DNA of 64,000 nt from Poa pratensis (lineage: Eukaryota > Streptophyta > Magnoliopsida > Poales > Poaceae): the NCBI GenBank assembly GCA_947311845.1, contig CAMZMU010000055.1, positions 18,662,877-18,726,876 on the forward strand, in the 5' to 3' direction. The position numbers and the translations under genes are program-made. Positions 19,965 through 31,623 of this stretch are shown here, in pieces (position 1 is the stretch's first letter; the number at the start of each line of letters is the position of its first letter). The notes under the pieces are model-generated. The model had not been told where the DNA came from. It did no database searches and saw nothing but the letters and a program-made list of their open reading frames with translations.

Positions 19965-21454
19965 GGAGTGTGAAGAGGACGATACTCTCCTCCTCTCCTC
20001 CCTCGTCGCCCCGCGAGGCGACAGGGAGGAACCCTAACTCCTCCTGCCGCCAGGCCTCTCCGCCTCCCTCCTCCTCCCTCGCCGCTGCCAGAGGGCGCGG
20101 CCGGGCAAAGCCCGGTCGGCGCCGGCGGCGGCGAGGCTGCTTCGTCCTCCCGCGCGGTGGGGTGGCTGCGGGGCCTCTCCCACGGGTCGGGGCCTGCTTC
20201 TCCCGACGGGGAGCAGGGTGGCGGCGCTCGGCTCGTTCCTCGCGGCGGTGTGACGGGCGTCGGAGTGGTGGTGCGCGCCCTGGAGCTTGGTGGCGCGGGC
20301 TTCGATCTGGTCCTCCAGATCTGGCGGCTACCGGCTGCGGGCGGCGCGGGCCACGGGTTACGGGTGGCGCGGGCTGTGCTCCTCGTCCGGCAACAGTGGA
20401 GAGGCGGCGCTGGGTGAGGCTCGCCGGCGAGCGTGGTGCTGGTCGCCATCTTGCTGGGTGAGCAGCGGAGCAAACGGTGGGGTCGCGGCAGCGTGCAGCG
20501 GCGTGTCCGGTGGTGGTTGCTGTGGATGGTGAGGAGGCCGGGCTGGACTCGGTCGGAGAGTGGCGGCGGCGGCGCTCGTGCTGCAGCAGGCGGCGGGGGC
20601 TTTACGGGCCCAATCTGGGTCCGGCCGGGCCTGCGGGTCTGGTGTGCCCCTACTGCTTGTCCGGTCGGCACCCGTCTGTGAGACGGTGGAGGACGGACTC
20701 CTCCGTGTGGCTGTGGGGCGGCCGGTGATCGGATCTGGGCCAGGTCGGTCTAGAACGGGTTGCCGGCTTCGGGGTGCGACCGGCGGGTGGTACGAAGGCG
20801 CCGTCCACTTGCCTATTGCACCTTTGCCGCTCTCGGAAACTCGCCCTCGCCACACTTCGCCGGCTCCGTGGTGTGGTGCCTCGCGGGCTACAGGTTTGTG
20901 TTCGCGGTCTCTGGGCCGGCGGCCCTGATGGTGGGAGCCTTGGGGCGTGTGGGCGGCCCCCTTGGCTTGGGTGCGGGTTGGCTATCTTGGTCGTGTGGAC
21001 GGCACGGTAGCTAGTGTTCGCTGTTTGATGGAGGTGCGGCGGCTTGCCCGCACAACGCATGGAAGGTGGAGGGTGGTCACCAGGGTGAAGACCTTGTCTG
21101 GATGTCAGACCGACGATGGCGGCGCCCGTGGGCGTCGTCTTCTTCTTGAAGGCATCGTCGTGGGTACCCTCCATCCGTCGTGCTACTCCGGGTGAAAACT
21201 CCGATCTTTGGATCTGACGGTGGCGGCACTACGGTGGTGTTCCCTTCTTGAAGGTGCCGTTTTGGAGCCCATCTCTCAGCTTACGCGGCTTCTTCTTCCC
21301 GTTTGGGTTGGTGTAGCTGTTCTTAGCACCTTTGTATCTTGCCTTGGGTGAGTGGGTTGTGGTGTTGTGTCTTGGGTGCGTGTGTTGTGGTGTGGTGTTG
21401 TACGCTGGTTATATGTTGCTTTATTTATAAAGCGGGGCAAGAGCCTGTTTCAAG
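19965..21454 (+). mobile_element. LINE-like non-autonomous retroposon (1490 bp)
   Basis: Bounded by a perfect 16-bp TSD, the length expected of LINE-type target-primed insertion. The 5' part (about 19980-20900) is very GC-rich with CT-rich and CCGCCG stretches, like a grass 5' UTR or first exon. The 3' end TTATTTATAAAGCGGGGC...GAGCCTGTTT resembles the tail of plant L1-type LINEs, without a clean poly-A. No endonuclease or RT ORF is present, and the many GC-rich ORFs on both strands overlap and show no domain. It is either a deleted LINE or a LINE-mobilised chimera with gene-derived sequence. Composition contrasts sharply with the AT-rich EL interior. Confidence 0.75.
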
Positions 21455-21470
21455 ATTCTCGTAAGTGCAG
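21455..21470 (+). repeat. right 16-bp TSD of the retroposon
   Basis: Second copy of ATTCTCGTAAGTGCAG directly after the retroposon tail. Confidence 0.9.
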
Positions 21471-24400
21471 CTGGTTGCCTGATGGATTTGTAGTGTACAT
21501 ATCCATGCCGGCCGGCCGCACTGCGACGCGCATTTGATGTTGCAGTTTCTGATCGTTCCTTTGGAAGGATTGATAGAACTAGATCATTTTTGACTCCTGA
21601 TCAATTGGTAGATGTGATCGCTGATTGTGATAGTTGTACATGCTCCAGTGGTGGTATGGATTTCTGAACCTATGTGATTCGTATTCAGAGATAAGCTTGG
21701 AATCTTTGATCCATGGGATGGATCGATGGATCCCTTTTGCATTGTGGTGTCCATATGGTCTTCCGGCCGGACGAAGATACGTATACTGATACGTACTCTA
21801 ATGAAAGGCAGGAAACAAATCAGTAAATCACGTTCTATTCTGATATGATTTCGTGACGGTTGCTCATACTAGTAGATGAGATCTACTTATATGAATATGC
21901 ACTACTGATCGGCACAATCGGCTGCAAGCTGTTGCACCATAATTCCATACGATGGATTAATGGCTTTTATGCTTGTATATGCTCTACTAGTCTCCCGTGC
22001 GTGCTCAGCCTTGGCATATAGATGCTAAACTGATTCATTGGATGGATCAGTGGCTTATTCATGCGGGTTATCATTGATTCATGTGATGGATAAATTGATA
22101 TTTGCTGATCGGTCCATAAGATGGATGGATTATGTTTCCCATGTGATGGATTAATTGCTTACGAATCATGAGCTGGATTAGTTATAGCAACAGATGTGAT
22201 CTATTGTTAGACACTAATAGATATACTACTGCACTCGTATTTGATATTGGTTTAGAGTAGGAGTGCTGATAGAGAAGTTTCAGATTTGATCTGTAGCTAA
22301 GATGTGCTCAAATGGATATTTGCTTGCATGCTAATTTTATTATCAGCGTGTAAAGACTGGCAGATGTGATCTGCAGTTTTTCTTGAACATCTCTAGTCGT
22401 TGGGTGACAACGAGCGTTTACAGACCTTTGCTAGACACATTTTCTTCTTAGTCGATATGATCGGCCGAGTGTCTCATTAGTTGAATACTTATTGATTTGA
22501 TCGACTGGTTATTCCAACTTCTGAGTGCTATTGTCAGCTTGGTTGGAAAAGAATTTCCAAAAGTCGAGTAAATGTTACTCGTGTATATACTGGTTGTAAA
22601 GTGTTATGATGCAGTGGCAAAATATATTGATGCTTATTGATTGATAAGATTAATCAATATTTCCTCTTACACACTGGCCGGTGAATTTGTTCTCGCGTGC
22701 TTGTGTGATTGGACATGGTTGTCGAAAATTGTTTTCGAGTGTAATTCCTGTAGCATTGTATATGTTACCAATTCACATTGTTATCTATAGAATATGATTC
22801 TGTGCAAAATTGTTTTGAGATTAATGATGTGAGAATAGTTGACTCCATTTATGATTTGTACATATGATGTACATTGAGTGTGAAACGCTATAAAGTGTTA
22901 TGGTGTGTTGTAATTTGCGCTCGGATACATATGATGTGTCGTGAAGAAGGCAAGCGGAGAAAAATGTGGCGTCGGAGGCCGTCATTGCAAAGGTGCACAA
23001 ATTTTCAGTTAATTCGATTATCCGTAATTTGTTCTTATTCCTTTGTAAGTTCTACTTCTATTACTGTCATTGTTGCTTGCCTTGTTTATCACATAATAGA
23101 GTAGATTCCCTCAGAAATGTTGAGTTAAATATATGCCCTCCCAACCAAATCTTGCACCATCCCGTGTCTTCTACATTTGATGGTGGGTCTATTGCATTAG
23201 GGTGCCATCATTTTTCGTTGATTAGATGGGTTTGCATCGGTTAGGTGATACAACTGTTGCAGCAGGGTGCCATCTTCCGGTAGCTTACGCGCATAAGGGT
23301 TGGTTAACTCATCAAGGTAATCTTAACGGTTAAGCATCTTGGGGCATAAAGGTTGGCGTTTTGACATGGAGATGTTACCCAACAACAAGAGTCATATGTG
23401 ATATGATTAGCAAGTGTTGCTTACCGATCTATCTTGTCTCCTAGCAGTGATGTTTAATATCACTAGTTGACTTGTTCGTTGCGGATCTTGAATCGCTAAA
23501 TGTCGTATGAGGGATACGGAATTTAGTGGGAGTGTCTCTAATTAAATAGTTTAATGCAAGATACTTCTTCATTAACATACATCTCAGCTTTGCATGAATA
23601 TTACTTTTGTAGAATTACTTTTATATGGCTACATTCAGATTTATTGTTTTATGTGTGTTCGATTATTGTTGGAACTATTAGTTGGCTGATACTATATTTG
23701 GAGAATTGTTCTCAAATAGAAAGTAAATTAGAATTTATTTAAAGTGTACTTGTTCATTTAGCTGTGTCTTATTGCTACTCAAGAAATGCTTATGAAGCAT
23801 CAAATTTCCTTGTTACTTGCGTTCTCTTAATTGCCGCAAACTACTCTGAGCTTTGGAAGCAAGATGAGAATTTGCACGTCTACAATATGATTGTTAGACT
23901 AAAAGGCATATTTGAGAAATAAACAAAAGTCAAGATGTTTGACATCTTGAGGATATTGTTGATGCGAGATAGCGGAAGGAAATTCGGTCGATCTCCATGT
24001 AATTAAAATTGTTTACTTACATTGAGAATATGGAAAATATTTTCATTTGTCAAGTGTTGACTAATGTTTGATTCCCTCACTCATCTTGATTGTCAAATGA
24101 TTGTCGTGAATAAATAGTGGACCAAAGTGCATTAGATGCATGCGATAGATGAGTTGAGCATTAAGAATAGGCATTGATCATGTGATGATTATGCCAAAGA
24201 CAAGTGTTTTAAAATGATAGGTTAGGACTAAAGCATGTTTTAGGATATGATCCTGAGCATGAGCTTATGTCCAATGATCTTATCGTTGTTCTAACTCATG
24301 ATGATGAGTGGCACTTAGTCATATGCAGTTATTGAAGGAAAGAGGTGCATGAATTCTGAGGACTAGAAAGTGGGTAAGGGAAGTGTGACTTCATTGTCCA

Positions 24401-26127
24401 TAATGTTTGTTGTGAATATTCTCATTGTTGATCGTCAAAAAGGCTCTTTAGTATTTGATACTTAATCGATTGCTTCAGGCAATGCGATACTTGAGCTAGT
24501 TTTGACGAAAGGTTAAGCAATGATTGAAGATGGTCTTCGTAATAGCAATGCGGCAATAGTTGCTACATTGGCTGTTTATATGCTGCAATTGTTGCTATTG
24601 TCAAACCTGTGAATGAAACTAGATAAATGTTATTATGTTTTTGCCCTCATTACATGAATAACTTATGTCGTTTGACAGAAGGTTATAAATTCTAAATAGA
24701 GAACAAAAGTTGTTCGATATTATGAATGATGTGTTGAGTGGGAGTACTCCATTGGCGAATGGACTACTCGTCTTAGTTTTGACAAAGTCGCATAGTTTCA
24801 CAACGTTAGTTAAAAGTATTGCAAGATAATTTATATTCTATGATTTGATCATAGACATATATATTTGAGTTATACACGGTTACCATGTGTAGCAATGTGG
24901 AATTGTTCTACTATTGCTGTAACCACCGAAGCATCCAAATGTTGGACCTTTCGGGTGGTATATATGATCAAACCTTGTAGGACATGGTTAGATCAATGGT
25001 AAACCTTTCTTGTCCGAAGTTCTTTTTCTGTTGCACGTAAGAATGAGTTGTTCTAATGTAGAATTGGGTTCTGCTATATGAGACCACATGAAAGACACCG
25101 TATATGATATGGATCAGGAGGTGTCCTGAGTTGTCGTTTCATGAGGTCATCATAGCGTTATGAACAGGGCAAAATGTTTGCCGTTCTGAAATGTCTTTCT
25201 AAGAGAAATTGTTTCTCTAATAGAATTAGTGGGAGCACGACGCAACTCAAATTTGTTTGAGACACGCCTACCCACAGAGCGCAGGTCATGTACTCGTCGA
25301 TAATACGACTTGTACATGAAGGAGCGTGATGGACCCTGACTTAAGAAAATGGTTTTGAACCATTACACTCGTAATAGATTTATGCATTTCATCAAGGTTA
25401 TGAACCTGATTGACACAAATAGTCGTGAAGTGTTTCTTCAAGTTCAAATTGTTGAACATAATGAAATCTTCTAGTCTATTGTGATGTTAAAATCTTTTGT
25501 GAGTGAACATTATTGTTTGACATAATCAAAATGTTTGACTTTGCCAATACAGTAAGAAGTCTTGTTTTGCAACAAGATTAGTGCGAGTACACTCGTATTG
25601 ATCATGCATGTAGAGACATGAAGATCGGGATAATATTCTAATAATTGAATCCTTATAATCTTCATAAGAAAAGAGTTTCTTGGTGAAGTAGTGATTGTTG
25701 AAATGTTCATCAATTAGTATGTCAGCATGATTTTCATGATGAATACTAAAATGATGTATAATTTGTTTTGAGTGTCATGAACAAATATCAGTCAAATCTG
25801 AGTGAAAGTCACTCGGCTATAGTTTAAATCCTCGGGCGCTTCGGAAGCACAAAAGGACAGTTTCTAATGGTTAGTAGAGTTGTTCGTAAAGAGATACGTT
25901 ACTTCTCATTACCAAGTTCATAATCGTTCATATTTTGGTTTTTTGAAAATACGGTAAGCTAGAATTTTTCCATGTGAGAGGCCGACTTTCGTTATATGCA
26001 ATTTATGCACGTGCAACAAATGTTATTGCGCCGCTAGCAAAGCGTAAACCACAATCTAAGTGTTAGATGCACAGATGAGTAAGTGTTACTCGATTCTTGT
26101 ATAGTGATACATGATTGACTCTAGTGC

Positions 26128-26138
26128 AAGTGGGAGAC
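26128..26138 (+). other. polypurine tract of EL
   Basis: AAGTGGGAGAC directly before TGTTGGAAAT, typical of Copia-type elements. Confidence 0.8.
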
Positions 26139-27497
26139 TGTTGGAAATATGCCCTAGAGGCAATCCTATTGATGATGATATTTTCACATGTTTATGAATA
26201 TCTGACAAAAGAATAATTGTCATTCCGTCCCTTGAATAAACTATCATGATATTGGTCAATGAATACGTGATTCATTTGTGAAACCCATTATCTCTATGAT
26301 GTTATTCTAAATAGGTTCCTGGTCAACAATCATATGAGGGAGGCATATGATTTAGTGACTAGCACATGTATTGATGGATGATCATGTTTCACGGATCATT
26401 GACATGGAGATGTCGATCAATAATGTGGACCCATGCTACGAACATGGAGTTGGACTGACCCACCATGAGACACTATGAGAATATCTATTCTTTCATGTCA
26501 TCGGCTGATCTCATACAATGTGTATGCTGATGCCTTATACCTGAGATCTTCGCGTGAGCTTGGGATGTGTAAGGGCTTTACTTTGGGGTTGTCCAACGCT
26601 ACATCGTGAAAGGGTAGCTATAAAGGTAGCTTTGGTTTTGTCACGAAACATGCTGCAAGTCATGGTTGATCAAGATGGGATTTGCCCTCCGTCCAACGGA
26701 GAGATATATCTTGGCCACTCGAATGACCGGATCCAGAAAATGTATGGCCGTACTCTCGGTTAAGTGTTAACCGTGTTTCAGGGATTCCGTGTCATGGAAA
26801 TCGAGAAAGATGATCGAGCTATTACAAGGATGACAAGTTCTCACCTTGAGCTTAATCAATATCGCACGGCAAAGGGAAGAGGTATATTATATTGTGGAAA
26901 GGTTCGTCCGATATGATCTTTACGTGTATTTGGGAGTCGGCACGTCTTGCTAGAGGCCGCTACCGATTATTGGTCGAGTAGTGTACTCGTGCCATGTCCG
27001 TCTATACGTGAACCTATAGGGTCACACACTTAAGGGGTATGGAACATAGTTTGGATACGATCCATCTTATTGGGTTTATAGTGCTAATGGGCCTCTAATG
27101 TAGCAGCTCATTAGGAGGACTATATATAAGAGAGGAGTGGGCAGCACAAGGACGGACGAGTGCTAACCCTAGCCGCCGCACTCTCTCCACCAGATCGCGC
27201 CATCGGTGCTAGCACCCCGACCGCGGTGTTCTATCCCTGTATGTGTGGATACGATAGAGGCGTTACACTTGGGGCGCTTGGACGATCCGTTCATGGGATC
27301 CGCGTGGTGCTGTTCGTGGGATCGCGAGGAGGAGTAGTACGACTACACGGCATCGATGCGCGGCATCAACAGTCTTCCGCTGCACTGCGTGTCGAGAGGT
27401 AATTCTAGCTCCGTGATCGATTACTTGCAGGGGTTCCCGGGATGATCGTGGTAGAAAATTTTGATTTGTGCTAGCGTAGCCTACCCGTTACCCTTCA
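26139..27497 (+). repeat. EL 3' LTR (1359 bp)
   Basis: Uninterrupted copy. TG...CA ends, followed by the ACCAC TSD (27498-27502) and by CACAAACCC, which is the continuation of the E1 LTR as seen at 32544. Confidence 0.92.
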
Positions 27498-27502
27498 ACC
27501 AC

Positions 27503-28071
27503 CACAAACCCAAAGTCCAGGGGGTGGACTACTCCCCCTTCATCATGGAGACGGTGGAGAAGTCATTGGAGAAGATGGAGACCACCCCGGCAGCGCCCCG
27601 CCGGAGTTTTCCCCCTCCAATCTGCAACTCCAGGTCTCTGTTTCGTGGTTTCTGTGTTTCTGCGGCGCTCTCCTTCGTGAAAGCCCTAGGAGCTATTTTT
27701 ATAGTCGTTTTTAGGTCAAGATGAATATCGACACGGAGATGAATATCGACCAAGGAATCTGGCCACGTGGGCCACCCTATCTTGGCCTCGGGCCTCCGTT
27801 TGTTAGCTTCCTTCGCTCCCATGCTTTGTTCCTTCCAAAAATTGATGCTCATAAATTTCCAGGTCATTTGGACGCCGTTTGGGTCGCTGAAACATCAAAA
27901 TATAGAAAATAGGGTTTTCTGCCTGTGCAGGGTTAATTCCAAAAAAATAGGGAAACTATGAAATATTCCCAAAATCAATATAAAACAATGATATAACCCT
28001 TATATGATGCAAATATGATTGAAATATAAGTAATATAATGCAAAATTCATGTATGCATTTTACATGCATCA
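27503..28071 (-). repeat. E1 left LTR, inner piece
   Basis: Continues the E1 LTR after EL. Compared with the right LTR (32544-33076 and 46576-46646), about 45-50 bp present near 32784-32825 are missing here near 27745. Ends GCATCA at 28071. Confidence 0.88.
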
Positions 28072-31000
28072 ACATCCCCAAGCTTAACCTATACTTGCCA
28101 TCGAGTATGAAGGTGATAAAACTAACATGGACTTTGCAATTTAATACTATCAAATGATACCAAAGATGATTACTATTGCTACATAGAGTCAAATGATTTA
28201 TTCTTCAAAGGAGTAGCAATATACAAGATAGATTATGAAGTGATATCAAATATTCAATGTAACGATGTTCAATGATAATTCACAAAGTGTAACATAGAAG
28301 AAAGTACTATGGACCAAATGTATGCATAATGAAAAGTAAAAACATCCTATAATGGTCATAGAGTATTCTTATAAATCTGAATATAAAAGGTGGACACTTT
28401 GGAAAGATATATAAATGAGTAGAGGTAAAACATGAATAAGTTTCATCTAACTTCCAAATGCTTCTACTTAAGTTAATGTTTGCAATGTGGTATTGGTGTC
28501 AAGCTCTCATTACCCCTATCATAGCATCTTGAATGGTTAAAGTTTAAAGTGAAAGCAAATATAAGTAGTGTGCTTGACAAAGTATGGGTTGAATGTCTCA
28601 TGCCCCGTGAATACGAGTACCTACACCACGGTGTTACTCAACTTGGGACACAAAAGCAAGTTCAAGTTAGGTCATTGTAAGTAATATAATAGCGTCATCA
28701 GAGCGTCAACTGGGGTACCTCTTGTCCAGGACATGGAACAAGCCCATGTCAAAATGACAAGACAAACAAACAAAATGAACAATCTCCACACCCTTTTTAT
28801 TTACTATTGGTATAGCTTTTTATTGTGGGGTGCATCACTGAAGGTTCACCATTGCATGTAAGTAAATTTCCATCATGAATGATGCATGGTTTAGATTAGC
28901 GGCCCAGGCGTCTCTCTAGCCATTTATACAAACTCATTAAACTCACTAAGTTTCCGCATTTATTTGGCACAATGATAAGCATCCATAAACAAAAGTACAT
29001 GATATCAACAAAATATAAAGAGCACGTTGAAAGCTTGCCATGTGACACCACATATGAGCTAACTCCCAACCAAGACTATTGTCAAGCTCACAACTTCATA
29101 ATTTTAATCACAATGGGTCATGTTTATTAAGTGCAATAAAGTAAAGTGTGCATCAAGTTCGTGAGAGCTCTTTAACCAACTTTTCCCATAACAATCAATA
29201 AGATAAGCATTTTAATTCAGAAGTATAGATAATACAAAATAACATGATAAACATACTCGAAATAGCATAAAGCTAATAGGTAGATATGGTGGACTCACTG
29301 GAAAAACTTTGGTTGAAGGTGTTGGAAAACAAGTTTTTACTTGTTGAAATTTTGGGCTAGCAAGAGGGAGAAAGTTGACCGTCTAAATGCATGCATAAGT
29401 GTCCATAGAACTAACCAATCCATGTTAAACAAAGTAAAGTAACATTTAGCATCAAAACATGAATAAGAGATAGCTCTTGATAAAACACTTGCAAATTATA
29501 TTCATTAAAAGCATATGAATCATGCAACTATATGTATCTTTTTGAATCAACTCAAACATCCCTTTCCCAATATTTTTAATAGCATCCAACTTAATTAAAC
29601 CCAAATTTCCAGTAGCTCTCTCATAACATAAATGATAGTGGTGGTCTCAAGACAAACAAACCGAAATAAAAAAGTAAATAAAAGACGCTCCAAGTTTATG
29701 CGATAAAGTGCATTGATCGAAAAACAGAAGTTAGACGTGTGCAAACCGAGAGTGTGTTGGTCCAGTGGGGTTGTCTTCACATCCCCAAGCTTATGGTCTT
29801 CACCATCCTTGGATAGCTCTTGGTGCATCTCCTCTAATCCATGTGAAAAAACTTCAAAACATGTTTCTCTCATTTCTTTTCTGTGGGGCGACATTAGTAG
29901 TGATAGACAAATGAATTACTTGCTGCATAGAATCCTTAAAAAAAATCATATGAATGTATAGAAAGTGTATAATGTTGTATGCCTACTTATAAACTCAATT
30001 GGATCAAAAAAATTCAAGTTAAAAGTTCAAAGAATGCATCAAACAAAATGGGACACAATTTGTCCAGAAAAACAGCAGCAGCAAATATATTTTTCTACCC
30101 TACTTAAGTATGTCGAAAAATTCTGAAAACATTCATGCTTACAGAGGATGAAAAGTTGCAACTACAGTTCAAATATCAGCTCATTCGGAGTTACAGAATA
30201 GGAATTAAAAATCATATCGTGCACAGATTCGTGTTGGAATAAAATCTCCGAATGCAAATAGCAACTTTTTCAAACCAAAATAGGTAAAACTTGGCACTTT
30301 ATTAAAAATTCCAGAAACAAATCTAAAAACTAAGTCTCTTGTTACAGCAAGAGAGCACAAATAAAATCAAAAAATAAAAACAACCGGGTTGCCTCCCGTA
30401 AAGCGCTTTTTTTATAGTCATATAGCTAGGCTTACTTACTTGGTATCAAGATGGTTAGAGTGAGGTGGCTTGGCATCCCCAAACTTAATTCTTGTACTTA
30501 TTTGATATATGTAGGGTGAGCCTAGGGGTAACATCCCAAGCTTGAGTGTTTGTCCCTCGTGATCTTTATTCATCACCCTCAACTCTTCCACTTGAAAGTT
30601 CTCTTCACACAAAACTCATCATAAAACTTGATTAGAGGGGTTAGTGTCTCCATAAATTAAATCCTCATGGGTACAGCAAGACATATCATGAGTTGATTCT
30701 AAACATTAGCTACTATTACTATGGTTGTGCATTGCTCTTTGATCAATAGAACTACACAAAACACAAGTAATGAGAGTAATGCAAAATAAAGACAGAATCT
30801 GTCAAAAACTGGACAGCCCGTAAAGAGTGACTTTTCATAGGCACTTACGTTGCTCAAATCAGAAAATTTTGAAATAATGAAATGTGTATTAATAACTGAA
30901 GATTGCTTTCGTAAAATTTCAGGTCAAAATTCTTTTCTGTGATTTTGACATTTTTCGCAGTTAAGCCTAGGAATCTGTTTTCTGGACAGCCATGATAGTT

Positions 31001-31595
31001 TTAATGATGCTCACATAGGAAGAAGAATTGAAATGCAAAAGAGAGCATCAAGAGAAGAATATGAAACACTTTTAAGTCTAACCCACTTCCTATTAATTGG
31101 GATCTTGTAAGAAAATAAATCATTGAAACACAAAGCAAGTAGCATAGGAAGATAAAACAAGAGCAATTTCAACACTTTGAACTTAAAGAGAGGAAACATA
31201 ATAATATTGAAATGTTTAGAACCATGTTTTCCCTCTCATAATAACTTTCAGTAGCATCATGAATGAATTCAACAATATAATTATGACATAAAGCATGTCT
31301 CTCATGAGCTTCAAGCATAAAAGTATTAGTACTCTCCACATAAGTAAAATCCTTCTTAGTAATAGTGGGAGTAAAACATTCATAATCATCATTGTAATCA
31401 TCATATATAGGAGGCATATCATAATCATAATAAACTTTATCCTCAATAGTAGGTGGACTGAAAATATCATATTCATCATTGTAATAATCGTAAATAGGAG
31501 ACATAGTATCCTCCCCAAGCTTAAATGATTGCAAGATATAACAAAAATAAACTTAAAGTTTAGTGCACACAAGAATACAAACTTAAGCGCTACGC
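28072..31595 (-). other. E1 interior, non-autonomous, AT-rich
   Basis: On the minus strand the PPT (AAGCTTGGGGATG) abuts the left LTR at 28072-28086. The 3.5-kb interior has no gag/pol motif. The only coding remnant is the acidic ORF at 31169-31534. Phrases such as CCGGGTTGCCTCCCGTAAAGCGC (30386-30408, quoted in part) are familiar from Triticeae Gypsy untranslated regions. Confidence 0.7.
31169..31534 (-). pseudogene. acidic Tyr/Asp-rich ORF remnant of E1
   Basis: 121 codons. It contains an imperfect internal repeat of the pattern P-I-Y-D-x-Y-N-D-x-Y (about 31500-31470 and 31415-31385), then a segment with H-A-L-C-H-N-Y-I-V-E-F-I-H-D-A-T-E. A continuation in other frames (31216-31011) is Leu/Phe-rich with the phrase LLLFYLPMLLALCFNDLF. 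Similar fragments are common in Triticeae repeat-derived protein predictions; no known domain. Confidence 0.5.
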
Positions 31596-31613
31596 TCCCC
31601 GGCAACGGCGCCA
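31596..31613 (-). other. primer-binding site of E1
   Basis: Minus strand TGGCGCCGTTGCCGGGGA, complementary to a plant tRNA-Asp 3' end, 10 bases inside the 5' LTR end at 31624. Confidence 0.85.
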
Positions 31614-31623
31614 GAAAAGTACG

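Larger units (their letters stand above)
19336..26127 (+). other. EL interior: non-coding, dense array of short hairpins
   Basis: Apart from the retroposon at 19965-21454, no frame codes for a retroelement protein. The stretch is full of perfect inverted repeats with tiny loops. Verified examples with arms of 7 or more: 19621-19645 (11 bp), 21778-21795, 21871-21887, 22543-22560, 22565-22581, 22722-22738, 22857-22873, 23930-23950 (9 bp), 24837-24855 (8 bp), 25202-25218, 25348-25364, 25560-25577. Examples with 6-bp arms: 19508-19522, 22360-22374, 23392-23406, 23786-23800, 25168-25182, 25800-25814, 26054-26068, 26077-26091. Arms differ in sequence, loops are mostly 3 nt. I infer a structured RNA; its role (packaging, dimerisation, translation block) is unknown. 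Confidence 0.7.
3466..27497 (+). mobile_element. EL: LARD-like LTR element, non-coding, interrupted by E2 and by a retroposon
   Basis: LTRs of about 1.36 kb (3466-3760 plus 18274-19335; and 26139-27497) begin TGTTGGAAAT, the start typical of Triticeae Copia-type elements. The 3' LTR ends TTCA and is flanked by ACCAC on both sides (3461-3465 and 27498-27502). A PPT, AAGTGGGAGAC, precedes the 3' LTR and sets the plus orientation. Without the nested insertions the interior is about 5.3 kb and shows no gag, protease, RT or integrase in any frame. That fits the definition of a large retrotransposon derivative. No Copia-type tRNA-Met PBS is seen after the 5' LTR. The interior is unusually rich in short perfect hairpins (see its own entry). 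Confidence 0.85.

Noticed and set aside
19970..21195. GC-rich ORFs on both strands as host genes
   Set aside because: They overlap on all frames, share no domain, and lie inside a retroposon bounded by a 16-bp TSD.
23930..23950. Hairpins in EL as intrinsic terminators or microRNA precursors
   Set aside because: No T-run follows the stems and arms of 5-11 bp are too short for miRNA precursors; the number and spacing fit neither.
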